Origin: Chamaelirium japonicum
Lineage: Eukaryota; Streptophyta; Magnoliopsida; Liliales; Melanthiaceae
Direction: 5' to 3'
DNA: 64,000 nucleotides
Assembly (NCBI GenBank): GCA_947650365.1
Contig: CANTAL010000196.1
Span: 1 to 64,000, forward strand
Part shown: positions 34,892 to 50,468 of the stretch, piece by piece
Layout: every line of letters starts with the position of its first letter
Position numbering within the stretch: the stretch's first letter is position 1
Position numbers and translations under genes: made by a program
The notes under the pieces: generated by a model
What the model saw: only the letters and a program-made list of their open reading frames with translations
What the model was told of the DNA's origin: nothing
The model's database searches: none

Positions 34892-36980
34892 ACGAATGAA
34901 TTAGAATGGATCGTACGAATGGATTATAATGGATCGTGCGAATGAAATAGAATGGATCGTACGAACGAATTAGAATGGATCGTATGAACGAATTAGAATG
35001 GATCGTACGAATGAATTAGAATGGATACATTCGAGCGAATGAATTAGAATGGATCGTACGAATGAATTAGAATGGATCATAGGAAAGAATTAGAATAGAT
35101 CGTACGAATGGATTAGAACGCATTGTACGAATGAATTAGAATGGATCTTACAAATGAATTAGAATGGATACATTCGTGCGAATAAATTAGAATGGATCGT
35201 ACGAATGAATTAGAATGGATCGTGCAAATGAATTAGAATGGATAGTGCGAATGAATTAGAATGGATCGTACGAATGAATTAGAATGGATCCACCGAATGA
35301 GTTAGAATGGATCATACGAATGAATTAGAATGGAACATACGAACGAATTAGAATGAATCGTACGATCCATTCTAATTCATTCGTCCGATCCATTCTAATT
35401 CATTCGCACGAATGTATCCATTCTAATTCATTCGTACAATCCATTCTAATTCATTCGCACGATCCATTCTAATTCATTCACACGAATGTATCCATTCTAA
35501 TTTATTCGTACGATCCATTCTAATTCATTTGCACGAATGTAACCATTCTAATTCATTCGTACGATCCAATCAAATTCATTCACAAGAATGTATCCATTCT
35601 AATTCATTCGCACGATCAATTCTAATTCATTCGTACAATCCATTCTAATTCATTCGCTCAAATGTATCCATTCTAATTCATTCGTACAATCCATTCTAAT
35701 TTATTTGCACGATCCATTCTAATTCATTCGTATGATCCATTCTAATTCATTCCTACGACCTATTCTAATTCATTCGCTCGAATGTATCCATTCTAATTCA
35801 TTCGTACAATCCATTCTAATTCATTCGCACGATCCATTCTAATTCATTCGTATGATCCATTCTAATTCATTCCTATGATCTATTCTAATTCATTCGCTCG
35901 AATGTATCCATTCTAATTCATTCGTTCGATCCATTCTAATTCTTTCGTACGATCCATTCTAATTCATTCATACGATCCATTCTAATTCATTCGTACGATC
36001 CATTCTAATTCATTCGTACGATCCATTCTAATTCATTCGCACGATCCATTCTAATTGATTCCTACGATCTATTCTTATTCATTCGCTCAAATATATCCAT
36101 TCTAATTCATTCGTTCGATCCATTCTAATTCAGTCGTACGATCCATTCAAATTCATTCGCATGAACCATTCTAATTCAGTCGTACGATCCATTCTAGTTC
36201 ATTCTCACGAATGTAACCTTTCTAATTCATTTGTATGATCCATTCTAATTCATTCGTACGATCCATTCTAATTCATTCACACGAATGTATCCATTCTAAT
36301 GCATTCGTACGATTCATTCTAATTCATTCGCACGATCCATTCTAATTCATTCGTACGATCCATTCTTATTCATTCATACGATCCGTTCTAATTCATTTGT
36401 ACGAATGAATTTGAATGGATCGTACGAATGGATTATAATGGATCGTGCGAATGAATTAGAATGGATCGTACGAACGAATTAGAATGGATCATATGAACGA
36501 ATTAGAATGGATCGTATGAATGAATTAGAATGGATACATTCGAGCGAATGAATTAGAATGGATCGTACGAATGAATTAGAATGGATCATAGGAATGAATT
36601 AGAATAGATCGTACGAATGAATTAGAACGCATTGTACGAATGAATTAGAATGGATCTTACAAATGAATTAGAATGGATACATTCGTGCGAATGAATTAGA
36701 ATGGATCGTACGAATGAATTAGAATGGATCGTGCGAATGAATTAGAATGAATAGTGCGAATGAATTAGAATGGATCGTACAAATGAATTAGAATGGATCC
36801 ACCGAATGAGTTAGAATGGATCATACGAATGAATTAGAATGGAACATACGAACGAATTAGAATGAATCGTACGATCCATTCTAATTCATTCGTCCGATCC
36901 AATCTAATTCATTCGCACGAATATATCCATTCTAGTTCATTCGTACAATCCATTCTAATTCATTCGCACGATCCATTCTA
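33994..36980. repeat. Tandem duplication of a 1.5-kb segment that includes orientation switches
   Basis: Copy 1 is about 33994-35479 and copy 2 about 35480-36980. Landmarks repeat at offset 1486-1509: CAATCAAATTCATTCACAAG (34081, 35567), GATCCGTTCTAATTCATTTG (34871, 36380) and the GAATGAATCGTACGATCC switch (35361, 36870). One extra unit accounts for the change of offset. Confidence 0.88.
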
Positions 36981-37377
36981 ATTCATTCGTATGATCCATT
37001 CTAATTCATTCCTACGATCTATTCTAATTCGATCGCTCGAATGTATCCATTCTAATTCATTCGTTCGATCCATTCTAATTCATTCGTACGATCCATTCAA
37101 ATTCATTCGCATGATCCATTCTAATTCATTCGTACGATCCATTCTAATTCATTCTCACGAATGTAACCTTTCTAATTCATTCGTATGATCCATTCTAATC
37201 CATTCGTATGATCCATTCTAATCCATTCGTACGATCCATTCTAATTCATTCGTACGATCCATTCTAATTCATTCTCACAAATGTAACCTTTCTAATTCAT
37301 TTGTACGATCCTTTCTAATTCAGTCGTACGATCCATTTTAATTCATTCGCATGATCCATTCTAATTCATTCGTATGA

Positions 37378-38364
37378 TACATTCGTGCGAATGAATTAGA
37401 ATGGATCATACGAATGAATTAGAATGGATCATACGAATGAATTAGAATAGATCTTGCGAATAAATTAGAATGGATCATACGAATGAATTAGAATAGATAT
37501 ATTCATGCGAATGAATTAGAATGGATCGTACGAATGAATTAGAATAGATCGTGCGAATGAATTAGAATGGATCATATGAATAAATTAGAATGGATCGTAC
37601 GAATGAACTAAAATGTATACATTTGTGCGAATGAATTAGAATGGATCATACGATTGAATTTGAATGGATCGTACGAATAAATTTGAATGGATATATTTGT
37701 GCGATGAATAAGAATGGAGCGTACGAATGAATTAGAATGGAGCGTACGAATGAACTAGAATGGATACATTCGTGCAAAAGAATTAGAATGGATCTTATGA
37801 AAGAATTAGAATGGATCATGCGAATGAATCAGAAAGGATCGTACGAATGAATTAGAATGGATATATTCGAGTGAATGAATTAGAATGGATCGTACGAATG
37901 AATTAGACTGGATCGTACGTATAAATTAGAATAGGTACATTCATGCAAATGAATTAGAATGGATCATTCGAATGAATTAGAATGGATCATACGAATGAAT
38001 TAGAATGGATCGTACGAATGAATTAGAATGGATCATATGAATAAATTAGAATGGTTACATTCGTGCGAATGAATTAGAATGGGTCGTACGAATGGATTAG
38101 AATGGATCGTACGAATGGATTAGAACGCATTGTACGAATGAATTAGAATAGATACATTTGTGCGAATGAATTAGATTGCATCATACGAATGAAGTTGAAT
38201 GGATTGTACGAATGAATTAGAATGGATCGTACGAATGAATTAGAATGGATCATGCGAATGAATTAGAATAGATCGTACGAATGAATTAGAATGGATCGTG
38301 CGAACGAATTAGAATGGATCTTATGAACGAATTAGAATGGATCGTACGAATGAATTAGAATGTA
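37378..38364 (+). repeat. Satellite block, plus orientation
   Basis: It includes the GGAGCG variant units near 37725-37750, also seen at 17815, 52070 and 54370-54480. It ends at a switch with a 3-bp spacer (TTAGAATG-TAT-CCATTCTAA). Confidence 0.8.
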
Positions 38365-39111
38365 TCCATTCTAATCCATTCGTATGATCCATTCTAATTC
38401 ATTCGCACGAATGTATCCATTCTAATGCATTCGTATGATCCATTCTAATTCATTCGCACGATCCATTCTAATTCATTCGTATGATCCATTCTAATTCATT
38501 CGTATGATCCATTCTAACTCATTCGGTGGATCCATTCTAATTCATTCGTACAATCCATTCTAATTCATTCGCACAATCCATTCTAACTCATTCGTACGAT
38601 CCATTCTAATTCATTTGTACGATCCATTCTAATTTATTTGCACAAATATAGGATCACTTCTAATTCATTCGCATAAATGTATCCATTCAAATTCATTCGT
38701 ACGATCTATTCTAATTCATTCGTATGATCTATTCTAATTCATTCGCACGAATGTAACCATTCTAATTCATTCGTACGATCCATTCTAATTCATTTGTATG
38801 AGCTATTCTAATTCGTTCGTACGGTCCGTTCTAATTCATTCGTACGATCCATTCTAATCCATTCGTACGATCCATTCTAATTCATTTGTACGATCCATTC
38901 TAATTCATTCTCACAAATGTAACCTTCTAATTCATTTGTACGATCCATTCTAATTCATTCGTACGATCCATTCTAATCCATTCGTACGATCCATTCTAAT
39001 CCATTCGCACGATCCATTCTAATCCATTCATACGATCCACTCTAATTCATTCGTACGATCCATTCTAATTCTTTCGCATGAATATATCTATTCTAATTCT
39101 TTCGTATGATA
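38365..39111 (-). repeat. Satellite block, minus orientation
   Basis: Carries a CATTCGGTGGATCC marker near 38521 and an irregular unit at about 38640-38670 (ATATAGGATCACTTC). Confidence 0.8.
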
Positions 39112-40170
39112 CATTCATACGACTGAATTAGATAGATTGTACGAATGAATTAGAATAGATCATACGAATGAATTAGAATGGATCGTACGAATGAATTAGA
39201 ATGGATCGTGCGAATGAATTAGAATGGATCGTTCGAATGAATTAGAATGGATTGTACGAATGAATTAGAATGAATACATTTGTGCGAATGAATTAGAATG
39301 GATCGTGCGAATGAATTAGAATGGATCGTACGAATGAATTAGAATGGATATATTTATGCGAATGAATTAGAATGGATCGAACGAATGAATTAGAATGGAT
39401 ACATTTGTGCGAATGAATTAGAATGGATCGTACGAATGAATTAAAATAGCTCATACGAATAAATTAGAATGAATCGTACGAATGAATTAGAATGGTTACA
39501 TTCGTGCGAATGAATTAGAATAGATCATACGAATGAATTAGAATGGATCATACGAATGAATTAGAATGGATACATTTGTGCGAATGAATTAGAATGGATC
39601 GTATATTCGTGCAAATAAATTAGAATGGATCATACAAATGAATTATAATGGATCGTACGAATCTGTTAGAATTAATCGTACGAATGAATTAGAATGGATC
39701 GTACGAATGAATTAGAATGGATCCACCGAATGAGTTAGAATGGATCATACGAATGAATTAGAATGGATCGTATGAATGAGTTAGAATGGATTGCATGAAT
39801 GAATTAGAATGGATCATACGAATAAATTGGAATGGATCGTACGAATGAATTAGAATGGATACATTCATGCAAATGAATTAGAACGGATCGTACGAATGAA
39901 TTATAATGGATCATACGAATGAATTAGAATATATCGTGCGAATGAATTAGAATGGATCATGCGAATGAATTAGAATGGATGCATTCGTACAAATGAATTA
40001 GAATGGATCGTGCGATTGAATTAGAATGGATCGTATGAATGAATTAGAATGGATACATTCGTGCGAATGAATTAGAATGGATCAGACGAATGAATTAGAA
40101 TGGATCGAGCGAATGAATTAGAATGGATTGTGCGATGAATTAGAATGGATCATACAAATGAATTAGAATG
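39112..40170 (+). repeat. Satellite block, plus orientation
   Basis: Opens with the CATTCATACGACTG junction; carries GGATCCACCGAATGAG near 39719; ends at TTAGAATGGATTCTAATCC. Confidence 0.8.
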
Positions 40171-43100
40171 GATTCTAATCCAGTCGTACAATCCATTCTA
40201 ATCTATTCTAATTTATTCGCACAAATGTATCCATTCTAATTCATTCTCACAAATGTATACATTCTAATTCATTCGTATGATCCATTCTAATTCATTCGTA
40301 CGATCCATTCTATTCCATTCGTACGATCCATTCTAATCCATTCGTACGATCCATTCTAATTCATTCTCACAAATGTAACCTTTCTAATTCATTTGTACGA
40401 TCCATTCTAATTTATTCGTACGATCCATTCTAATCCATTCGTACGATCCATTCTAATTCATTCGCACGAATTTAACCATTCCAATTCATTCGTACGATCC
40501 ATTCTAATTCATTCCTACGATCCATTCTAATTCATTCGCACGAATGTATCCATTCTAATTCATTTGCACGATCCATTCTAATTCATTCCTATGATTCATT
40601 CTAATTCATTCGTATGATACATTCATACGACTGAATTAGAATGGATTGTACGAATGAATTAGAATTGATCATACGAATGGATTAGAATGGACCATACGAA
40701 TGAATTAGAATGGATCGTGCGAATGAATTAGAATGGATAGTGTGAATGAATTAGAATGGATCGTACGAATGAAGTAGAATAGATCGTGCGAATGAATTAG
40801 AATGGATCATACGAAAGAATTTGAATGGATCGTTCGAATGAATTAGAATGGATCATACGAATGGATTAGATTGGATCGTACGAATGAATTAGAATGGATC
40901 ATACAAATGAATTAAAAAGGTTACATTCGTAAGAATGAATTAGAATGGATCTTACGAATGAATTAGAATGGATCATGCGAATAAATTTGAATGGATCGTA
41001 CGAATGAATTAGAATGGATCGTACGATCCATTCTAATTCATTCTCACAAATATATCCATTCTAATTCATTCGTATGATCCATTCTAATTCATTCGCACGA
41101 TCCATTATAATTCATTCGCACGAATATATCCATTCTAATTCATTCGTACGATCCATTCTAATTCATTCGCACGATCCATTCTAATTCATTCGTACGGTCC
41201 ATTCTAATTCATTCGTACGATCTATTCTAATTCATTCGCACGAATGTAACCACTCTAATTCATTCGTACGAATGAATGGATTAGAATGGATCGTACGAAT
41301 GGATTAGAATGGATCGTACGAATGCATTAGAATGGTTCATACAAATGAATTGGAAAGGTTACATTCATGAGAATGAATTAGAATGGATACATTTGTGCGA
41401 ATGAATTAGAATATTAGAATTGATCGTACGAATGGATTTGAATCCATTCTAATTCATTTGTATGATCCATTCTAATTCATCGCACGATCCATTCTAATTC
41501 ATTCGCTCGAATGTATCCATTCTAATTCATTCATATGATCCATTCTAATGCATTCGTACAATCCATTCTAATTCGTTCGTACAATCCATTCTAATTTATT
41601 CGTTCAAATATATCCATTCTAATTCATTCGTACGATCCATTCTAATTCATTTGCACGATCCATTCTAATTCATTCGCACGATCCATTCTAATTCATTCGT
41701 ACGATCCATTCTAATTCATTCGTATCATCAATTCTAATTCATTCGTACAATCCATTCTAATTCAGTCGTATGAATGTATCATCTGAATGAATTAGAATGG
41801 ATCATAGGAATGAATTAGAATGTATCGTGCAAATGAATTAGAATGGATACATTCGTGCGAATGAATTAGAATGGATCGTAGGAATGAATTAGAAATGATC
41901 GTATGAATGAATGAGAATGGTTACATTCGTTCGAATGAATTAGAATGGATCGTACGAATGGATTAGAATGGATCGTACGAATGGATTAGAATGGATCGTA
42001 CGAATGAATTAGAATGGATCGTACAAATGAATTAGAAAGGTTATATTTGTGAGAATGAATTAGAATGGATCGTACGAATGAATTAGAATGGATCGTACGA
42101 ATGGATTAGAATGGATCGTACGAATGAATTAGAATGGATCATACAAATGAATTAAAATGGATCGTACGATCCATTCTAATTCATTCGTCCGATCCATTCT
42201 AATTCATTCGCACGAATGTATCCATTCTAATTCATTCGTACAATCCATTTTAATTCATTCGCACAATCCATTCTAATTCATTCGTATGATCCATTCTAAT
42301 TCATTCCTACGATCTATTCTAATTCATTCGCTCGAATGTATCCATTCTAATTAATTCGTTCGATCCATTCTAATTCATTCGTACGATCCATTCTTATTCA
42401 TTCATACAATCCATTCAAATTCATTCGTACGATGCAATCTAATTCATTCGCACGAATATATCCATTCTAATTCATTCGTACGATCCTTTCTAATTCATTC
42501 GCACGATCCATTCTAATTCTTTCATATATCCATTGAAATTCATTCGTACGATTCATTCTAATTCATTCGCACGATCCATTCTAATTCATTCGTACGATCC
42601 ATTCTAATTTATTCGTACAATCCATTCTAATTCAGTCGTATGAATGTATCATACGAATGAATTAGAATGGATCATAGGAATGAATTAGAATGGATCGGGC
42701 AAAGGAATTAGAATGGATACATTGGTGCGAATGAATTAGAATGGATCGTAGGAATGAATTAGAATGGATCGTACGAATGAATTAGAATGGTTACATTCGT
42801 GCGAATGAATTAGAATGGATCGTACGAATGGATTAGAATGGATCGTACAAATGGATTAGAATGGATCGTACGAATGAATTAGAATGGATCGTACAAATGA
42901 ATTAGAAAGGTTACATTTGTGAGAATGAATTAGAATGGATCGTACGAATGGATTAGAATGGATCGTACGAATGGATTAGAATGGATCGTACGAATGAATT
43001 AGAATGGATCATACGAATGAATTAGAATGGATACATTTGTGAGAATGAATTAGAATGGATACATTTGTGCGAATGAATTAGAATAGATTAGAATGGATCG

Positions 43101-45539
43101 TACGAATGGATTAGAATCCATTCTAATTCATTTGTATGATCCATTCTAATTCATCGCACGATCCATTCTAATTCGTTTGAATTAGATTAGATTGTGCGAA
43201 TGAATTAGAATGGATACATTCGTGCGAATGAATTAGAATAGATCGTATGAATGAATTAGAATGGATCGTACGAATGATTAGAATGGATCGTACAAATGAA
43301 TTAGAATGGATCGTACGAAGGAATTAGAATGGATACATTCGTGCGAATGAATTAGAATGGATCGGACGAATGAATTAGAATGGATCGTGCGATGAATTAG
43401 AATGGATCATACAAATGAATTAGAATGGATTCTAATCCATTCGTATGATCCATTCTAATCTATTCTAATTCATTTGCACAAATGTATCCATTCTAATTCA
43501 TTCTCACAAATGTATCCATTCTAATTCATTCGTATGATCCATTCTAATTCATTCGTACGATCCATTCTAATCCATTCGTACGATCCATTCTAATCCATTC
43601 GTACGGTACATTCTAATCCATTCGTACGATCCATTCTAATTCATTCGTACGATCCATTCTAATTCATTCTCATAAATGTAACCTTTCTAATTCATTTGTA
43701 CGATCCATTCTAATTCATTCGTACGATCCATTCTAAACCATTCGTACGATCCATTCTAATCCATTCGTACGATCCATTCTAATTCATTCGCACGAATGTA
43801 ACCATTCTAATTCATTCATACGATCCATTCTAATTCATTCGTTCGATCCATTCTAATTTATTCGCTCGATCCATTTTAATTCATTCGTCCGATCCATTCT
43901 AATTCATTCGCACGAATGTATCCATTCTAATTCATTCGTACGATCCATTCTAATTCATTCATACGATCTATTCTAATTCATTTGCACGTATGTATCCATT
44001 CTAATTCATTCGCACAATCCAATCTAATTCAAATGAATTAGAATGGATCGTGCGATAAATTAGAATGGATCATACAAATGAATTAGAATGGATACTAATC
44101 CATTCGTACGATCCATTCTAATCTATTCTAATTCATTCGCACAAATGTATCCATTCTAATTCATTCTCACAAATGTATCCGTTCTAATCCATTCGTACGA
44201 TCCATTCTAATCCATTCGTACGATCCATTCTAATCCATTCGTACGATCCATTCTAATCCATTCGTACGATCCATTCTAATTCATTCTCACAAATGTAACC
44301 TTTCTAATTCATTTGTACGATCCATTCTAATTCATTCGTATGATCCATTCTAATTCATTCGCACGAATGTAACCATTCTAATTCATTCGTACGATCCATT
44401 CTAATTCATTCGCACGAATGTATCCATTCTAATTCATTCATACGATCCATTCTAATTCAATCGTATGATCCATTTTAATTCATTCGCACAAATGCATCCA
44501 TTCTAATGCATTCGTACGATCCATTCTAATCCAATCGTACGATCCATTCTAATCAATTCGTACGATCCATTCTAATCCATTCGTACGATCCATTCTTATC
44601 AATTCCTACGATCTATTCTTATTCATTCCTACGATCCATTCTAATTCATTCGCACGATCCATTCTAATTCATTCCTACGATACATTCTAATTCATTCGTA
44701 CGATACATTCTAATTCATTCGTACGATCCATTCTAATTCATTCGTATGATCCATTCTAATTCATTCGTACGATCCATTCTAATTCATTCGTACGATCCAT
44801 TCTAATTCATTTGTACGATCCATTCTAATTCATTCGTACGATCCATTCTAATTCATTCGCACGATCTATTCAAATTCATTTGCACGATCAATTCTAATTC
44901 ATTCTCATGATCCATTCTTATTCTTTCGCTCGATCTATTCTAATTCATTCGCACGAATGTATCCATTTTAATTCATTCGCACAATCCAATCTAATTCGAA
45001 CGTACGATCCATTCTAAATCATTCACATGATGTATTCATTCGTACGATCCATTCTAATGCATTCGCACGATCCATTCTAATTCATTCATACGATCCATTC
45101 TTATTCATTTGCACGATTCTAATTCATTCGTACGATCCATTCTAATTCATTCGCACGATCCATTCTAATTCATTCGTACGATCCATTCTAATTCATTCGT
45201 CCAATCCATTCTAATTCATTCGCACGAATGGATCGTACGAATGGATTAGAACGCATTGTACGAATGAATTAGAATAGATACATTTGTGCAAATGAATTAG
45301 ATTGCATCGTACGAATGAATTAGAATGGATCGTACGAACGAATTAGAATGGATCATATGAACGAATTAGAATGGATCGTACGAATGGATTAGAATGGATC
45401 ATACAAATGAATTAGAATGGATCGTACAAATGAATTAGAAAGGTTACATTTGTGAGAATGAATTAGAATGGATCGTACGAATGAATTATACTGGATCGTA
45501 CGAATGGATTAGAATGGATCGTACAAATGAATTAGAATG
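40171..45539. repeat. Zone of short alternating satellite blocks
   Basis: Fourteen blocks lie in this 5.4-kb zone, mostly 60-600 bp, the densest switching in the window; the longest is the minus block at 44092-45223. The zone contains two related sets of junctions about 0.9-1.7 kb apart (for example GGATTWGAATCC at 41439 and 43113, TCGTATGAATGTATCAT at 41774 and 42646), so part of it is duplicated. Confidence 0.8.
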
Positions 45540-47440
45540 GATTCTAATCCATTCGTACGATCCATTCTAATCTATTCTAATTCATTCACACAAATGTATC
45601 CATTCTAATTCATTCTCACAAATGTATCCATTCTAATTCATTCGTATGATCCATTCTAATCCATTCGTACGATCTATTCTAATCCATTTGTACGATCCAT
45701 TCTAATCCATTCGTACGATCCATTCTAATTCATTCTCACAAATGTAACTCTTCTAATTCATTTGTACGATCCATTCTAATTCATTCGTACGATCCATTCT
45801 AATCCATTCGTACGATACATTTTAATTCATTCGCACGAATGTAACCATTCTAATTCATTCGCACGATCCATTCTAATTCATTCCTACGATCCATTCTAAT
45901 TCATTCGCACGAATGTATCCATTCTAATTCATTTGTACGATCCGTTCTAATTCATTCTACGATCCATTCTAATTCATTCGTACGATCCATTCTAATCCAT
46001 TCGTACGATCCATTCTAATCCATTCGTACGATCTATTCTAATTCATTCGCACGAATGTAACCATTCTAATTCATTCGTACGATCCATTCTAATTCATTCG
46101 TATGATCCATTCTAATTCATTTGTACGAATGTATCCATTCTAATTCATTCACACGATCCATTCTAATTCATTCTCACGATCCATTCTAATTCATTCGTAT
46201 GATCCATTCTAATTTATTCGTACGATCCATTCTAATTCATTCGTACGATCCATTCTAATTCATTCATACGATCCATTCTAATTCATTCGTACGATCCATT
46301 CTAATTCATTTGCATGAATGTAACCATTCTAATTCATTCGTACGATCCATTCTAGTTCATTTGCACGATCTATTCTAATTCATTCACACAATCCATTCTA
46401 ATTCATTCGCACGAATGTATCCATTCTAATTCATTCGCACGATCCATTCTAATTGATTCGAACAATCCATTCTAATTCATTCGCAAGAATGTATCCATTC
46501 TAATTCATTCGCACGATCCATTATAATTCATTCGTACGATCCATTCTAATTCATTCATACGATCTATTCTAATTCATTCATACGAATGTAACCATTCTAA
46601 TTCATTCGTATGATCCATTCTAATTCATTCGCACTATCCATTCTAATTAATTCGTACGATCCATTCTAATTCATTCGTACAAATGTATCCATTCTAATTC
46701 ATTCGTACGATCCATTCTATTTCATTCATACGATCTATTCTAATTCATTCGCACGAATGTATCCATTCTAATTCATTCGCACAATCCAATCTAATTCAAA
46801 CGTACGATCCATCCTAATTCATTCACATGATGTATTCTAATTCATTCGTAAATCCATTCTAATTCATTTGTACGATCCATTCTAATTCTTTCGTACGATC
46901 CATTCTAATTCTTCCACACGATCTATTCTAATTCATTCGTACAATCCATTCTAATTCATTCGTACGATCAATTCTAATTCATTCGCACTATCCATTCTAA
47001 TTCATTCGTACGATCCATTCTAATTCATTCGTATCAATGGATCGTACGAATTAGAATGGATCCAATCTAACTCATTCGGATCCATTTGTACGATCCATTC
47101 TAATCCATTCCTACGATCCATTCTAATTCATTCGTACGATCCATTCTAATTCATTCTCACAAATGTAACCTTTCTAATTCATTTGTACGATCCATTCTAA
47201 TTCATTCGTACGATCCATTCTAATCCATTCGTACGATCCATTCTAATCCATTCGTATGATCCATTCTAATTCATTCGCACGAATGTAACCATTCTAATTC
47301 ATTCGTACGATCCATTCTAATTCATTCATACAATCCATTCTAATTCATTCGCACGAATGTATCCATTCTAATTAATTCGTACGATCCATTCTAATTCATT
47401 CGTATGATCCATTTTATTCATTCGCACGATCCAGTCTAAT
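45540..47440 (-). repeat. Satellite block, minus orientation, with a 25-bp inverted island
   Basis: A single plus-oriented unit at about 47036-47060 interrupts an otherwise uniform minus block. Irregular units around 46850-46920 lack part of the tail (CGTAAATCC, TTCCACACG). Confidence 0.8.
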
Positions 47441-50400
47441 GGATCGTACGAATAAATTAGAATAGCTCATACCGATGAATTAGAATGAATCGTACGAATG
47501 AATTAGAATGGATCGTACGTTTGAATTAGATTGGATTGTGCGAATGAATTAGAATGGATACATTCGTGCGAATGAATTAGAATAGATCGTATGAATGAAT
47601 TAGAATGGATCGTCCGAATGAATTAGAATGGATCGTACGAATGAATTTGAGTGGATCGTAGGAATGAATTAGAATGGATCGTATGAATGAATAAGAATGG
47701 ATCGTACGAATGAATTAGAATGGATCGAACGAATGAATTAGAATGGATACATTCGAGCGAATGAATTAGAATGGATCATACAAATGAATTAGAATGGATA
47801 CATTTGTGCGAATGAATTAGAATGGATCGGACGAATGAATTAGAATGGATCGGACGAATGAATTAAAATGGTTACATTCGTGCGAATGAATTAGAATGGA
47901 TCGTACGAATGGATTAGAATGGATCGTGCGAATGAATTAGAATTGATCATACAAATGAATTAGAATGGATCGTACGAATGAATTAGAATGGATCGTACGA
48001 ATGAATTAGAATAGATCGTGCGAATGAATTAGAATGAGTCGTACGAATGCATTAGAATGGATCGTGGAAATGAATTAGAATGGATACATTCATACAAATG
48101 AATTAGAATGGATCGTGCGAATGAATTAAAATGGATCGTACGAATGAATTAGAATGGATCATATGAATGAATTAGAATGGTTACATTCGTGCGAATGAAT
48201 TAGAACGGATCGTACGAATGGATTAGAATGGATCGTACGAATGGATTAGAACGCATTGTACGAACGAATTAGAATAGATACATTTGTGCGAATGAATTAG
48301 ATTGCATCGTACGAATGAATTTGAATGGATCGTACGAATGAATTAGAATGGATCGTACGAATGAATTTGAATGGATCGAACGAATGAATTAGAATGGATT
48401 GTACGAATGAATTATAATGGATACATTTGTGCGAATGAATTAGAATGGATCATACGATTGAATTTGAATGGATCGTGCGAATAAATTAGAATGGATACAT
48501 TTGTGCGAATGAATTACAATGGATCGTACGAATGAATAAGAATGGATCGTACGAACGAATTAGAATGGATCGTATGAATGAATTAGAATGGATCGTACGA
48601 ATGGATTAGAATGGATCGTACGAATGGATCATGCGAATGAATTAGATCGGGCGAATGAATGAGAATGGATCGTACGAATGGATAAGAATGGATCGTACGA
48701 ATGGATTAGAATGGATCGTACGAATGAATTAGAATGGATCGTACAAATGAATTAGAAAGGTTACATTTGTGAGAATGAATTAGAATGGATCGTATGAATG
48801 GATTAGAATGGATCGTACGAATGGATTAGAGTGGATCGTACGAATGAATTAGAATGGATCGTACAAATGAATTAGAAAGGTTACATTTGTGAGAATGAAT
48901 TAGAATAGATCGTACGAATAAATTAGAATGGATCGTACGAATGGATTAGAATGGATCGTACAAATGAATTAGAATGGACCATACGAATGGATCGTACGAA
49001 TGAATTAGAATGGATCATGCGAATGAATTTGAATGGATCGTACGAATGAATTAGAATGGATCGTACGAATGAATTAGAATGGATCGTACGAATGAATTAG
49101 AATGGATCATGCAAATGAATTAGAATGGATCGTGCGAATGAATTAGAATGGATCATACGAATGAATTAGAATGGATACATTTGTGCGAATGAATTAGAAT
49201 GGATCGTACGAATGAATTAGAATGGATCGTAGGAACGAATTAGAATGGATCGTACGAATGAATTAGAATGGATATATTCGAGCGAATGAATTAGAATGGA
49301 TCGTACGAATGAATTAGAATGGATCATAGGAATGAATTAGAATAGATCGTGCAAGTGAATTAGAATGGATATATTCGTGCGAATGAATTTGAATGGATCG
49401 TAGGAATGAATTAGAATGGATTGTACGAATGAATTAGAATGGTTACATTCGAATGAATTAGAATGGATCGTACGAATGGATTAGAATGGATAGTGCGAAT
49501 GAATTAGAATGGATCGTACGAATGAATTAGAATGGATCGTACGAATGAATTAGAATGGATTGTACGAATGAATTAGAATAGATCGTGCGAATGAATTAGA
49601 ATACATCGTACGAATGAATTTGAATGGATCGGTCAAATGAATTAGAATGGATCGTACGAATGAATTAGAATGGTTACATTCGTGCGAATGAATTAGAATG
49701 GATTGTATGAATTAGAATGGATATATTTGTGCGAATGAATTAGAATGGATCGTACGAATGAATTAGAATGGATCGAACGAATGGATTAGAATGGATCGTG
49801 CAAATGAATTAGAATGGATTGCACGAATGTATCCATTCTAATCTATTCATACGAATGGATTAGAATGGATCGTACGAATGAATTAGAATGGATGGTGCGA
49901 ATGAATTAGTATGGATCGTATAAATAAATTAGAATGGATCGTACGAATGAATTAAAATGGATACATTTGTGCGAATGACTTAGAATGGATCATACGATTG
50001 AATTAGAATGGATCGTATGAATGAATTAGAATGGATCATGCGAATGAATTTGAATGGATCGTACAAATGAATTAGAATGGATCGTACGAATAAATTAGAA
50101 TGGATCGTACGAATGAATTAGAATGGATCCATCGAATGAGTTAGAATGGATCTTACGAATGAATTAGAATGGATACATTCGAGCGAATGAATTAGAATAG
50201 ATCGTAGGAATGAATTAGAATAGATCATACGAATGAATTAGAATTGATCGTGCGAATGAATTAGAATGGATTGTACGAATGAATTAGAATGGATACATTC
50301 GAGTGAATGAATTAGAATAGATCGTAGGAATGAATTAGAATGGATCATACGAATGAATTAGAATGGATCGTGCGAATGAATTAGAATAGATTGTACGATT

Positions 50401-50468
50401 GAATTAGAATGGATACATTCGTGCGAATGAATTAGAATGGATCAGACGAATGAATTAGAATGGATCGT
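47441..50468 (+). repeat. Satellite block, plus orientation, with a 26-bp inverted island
   Basis: A single minus-oriented unit at about 49825-49850 (ATGTATCCATTCTAATC) sits inside the plus block. A GGATCCATCGAATGAG marker is near 50125. It ends at GGATCGTACGATTC. Confidence 0.8.
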
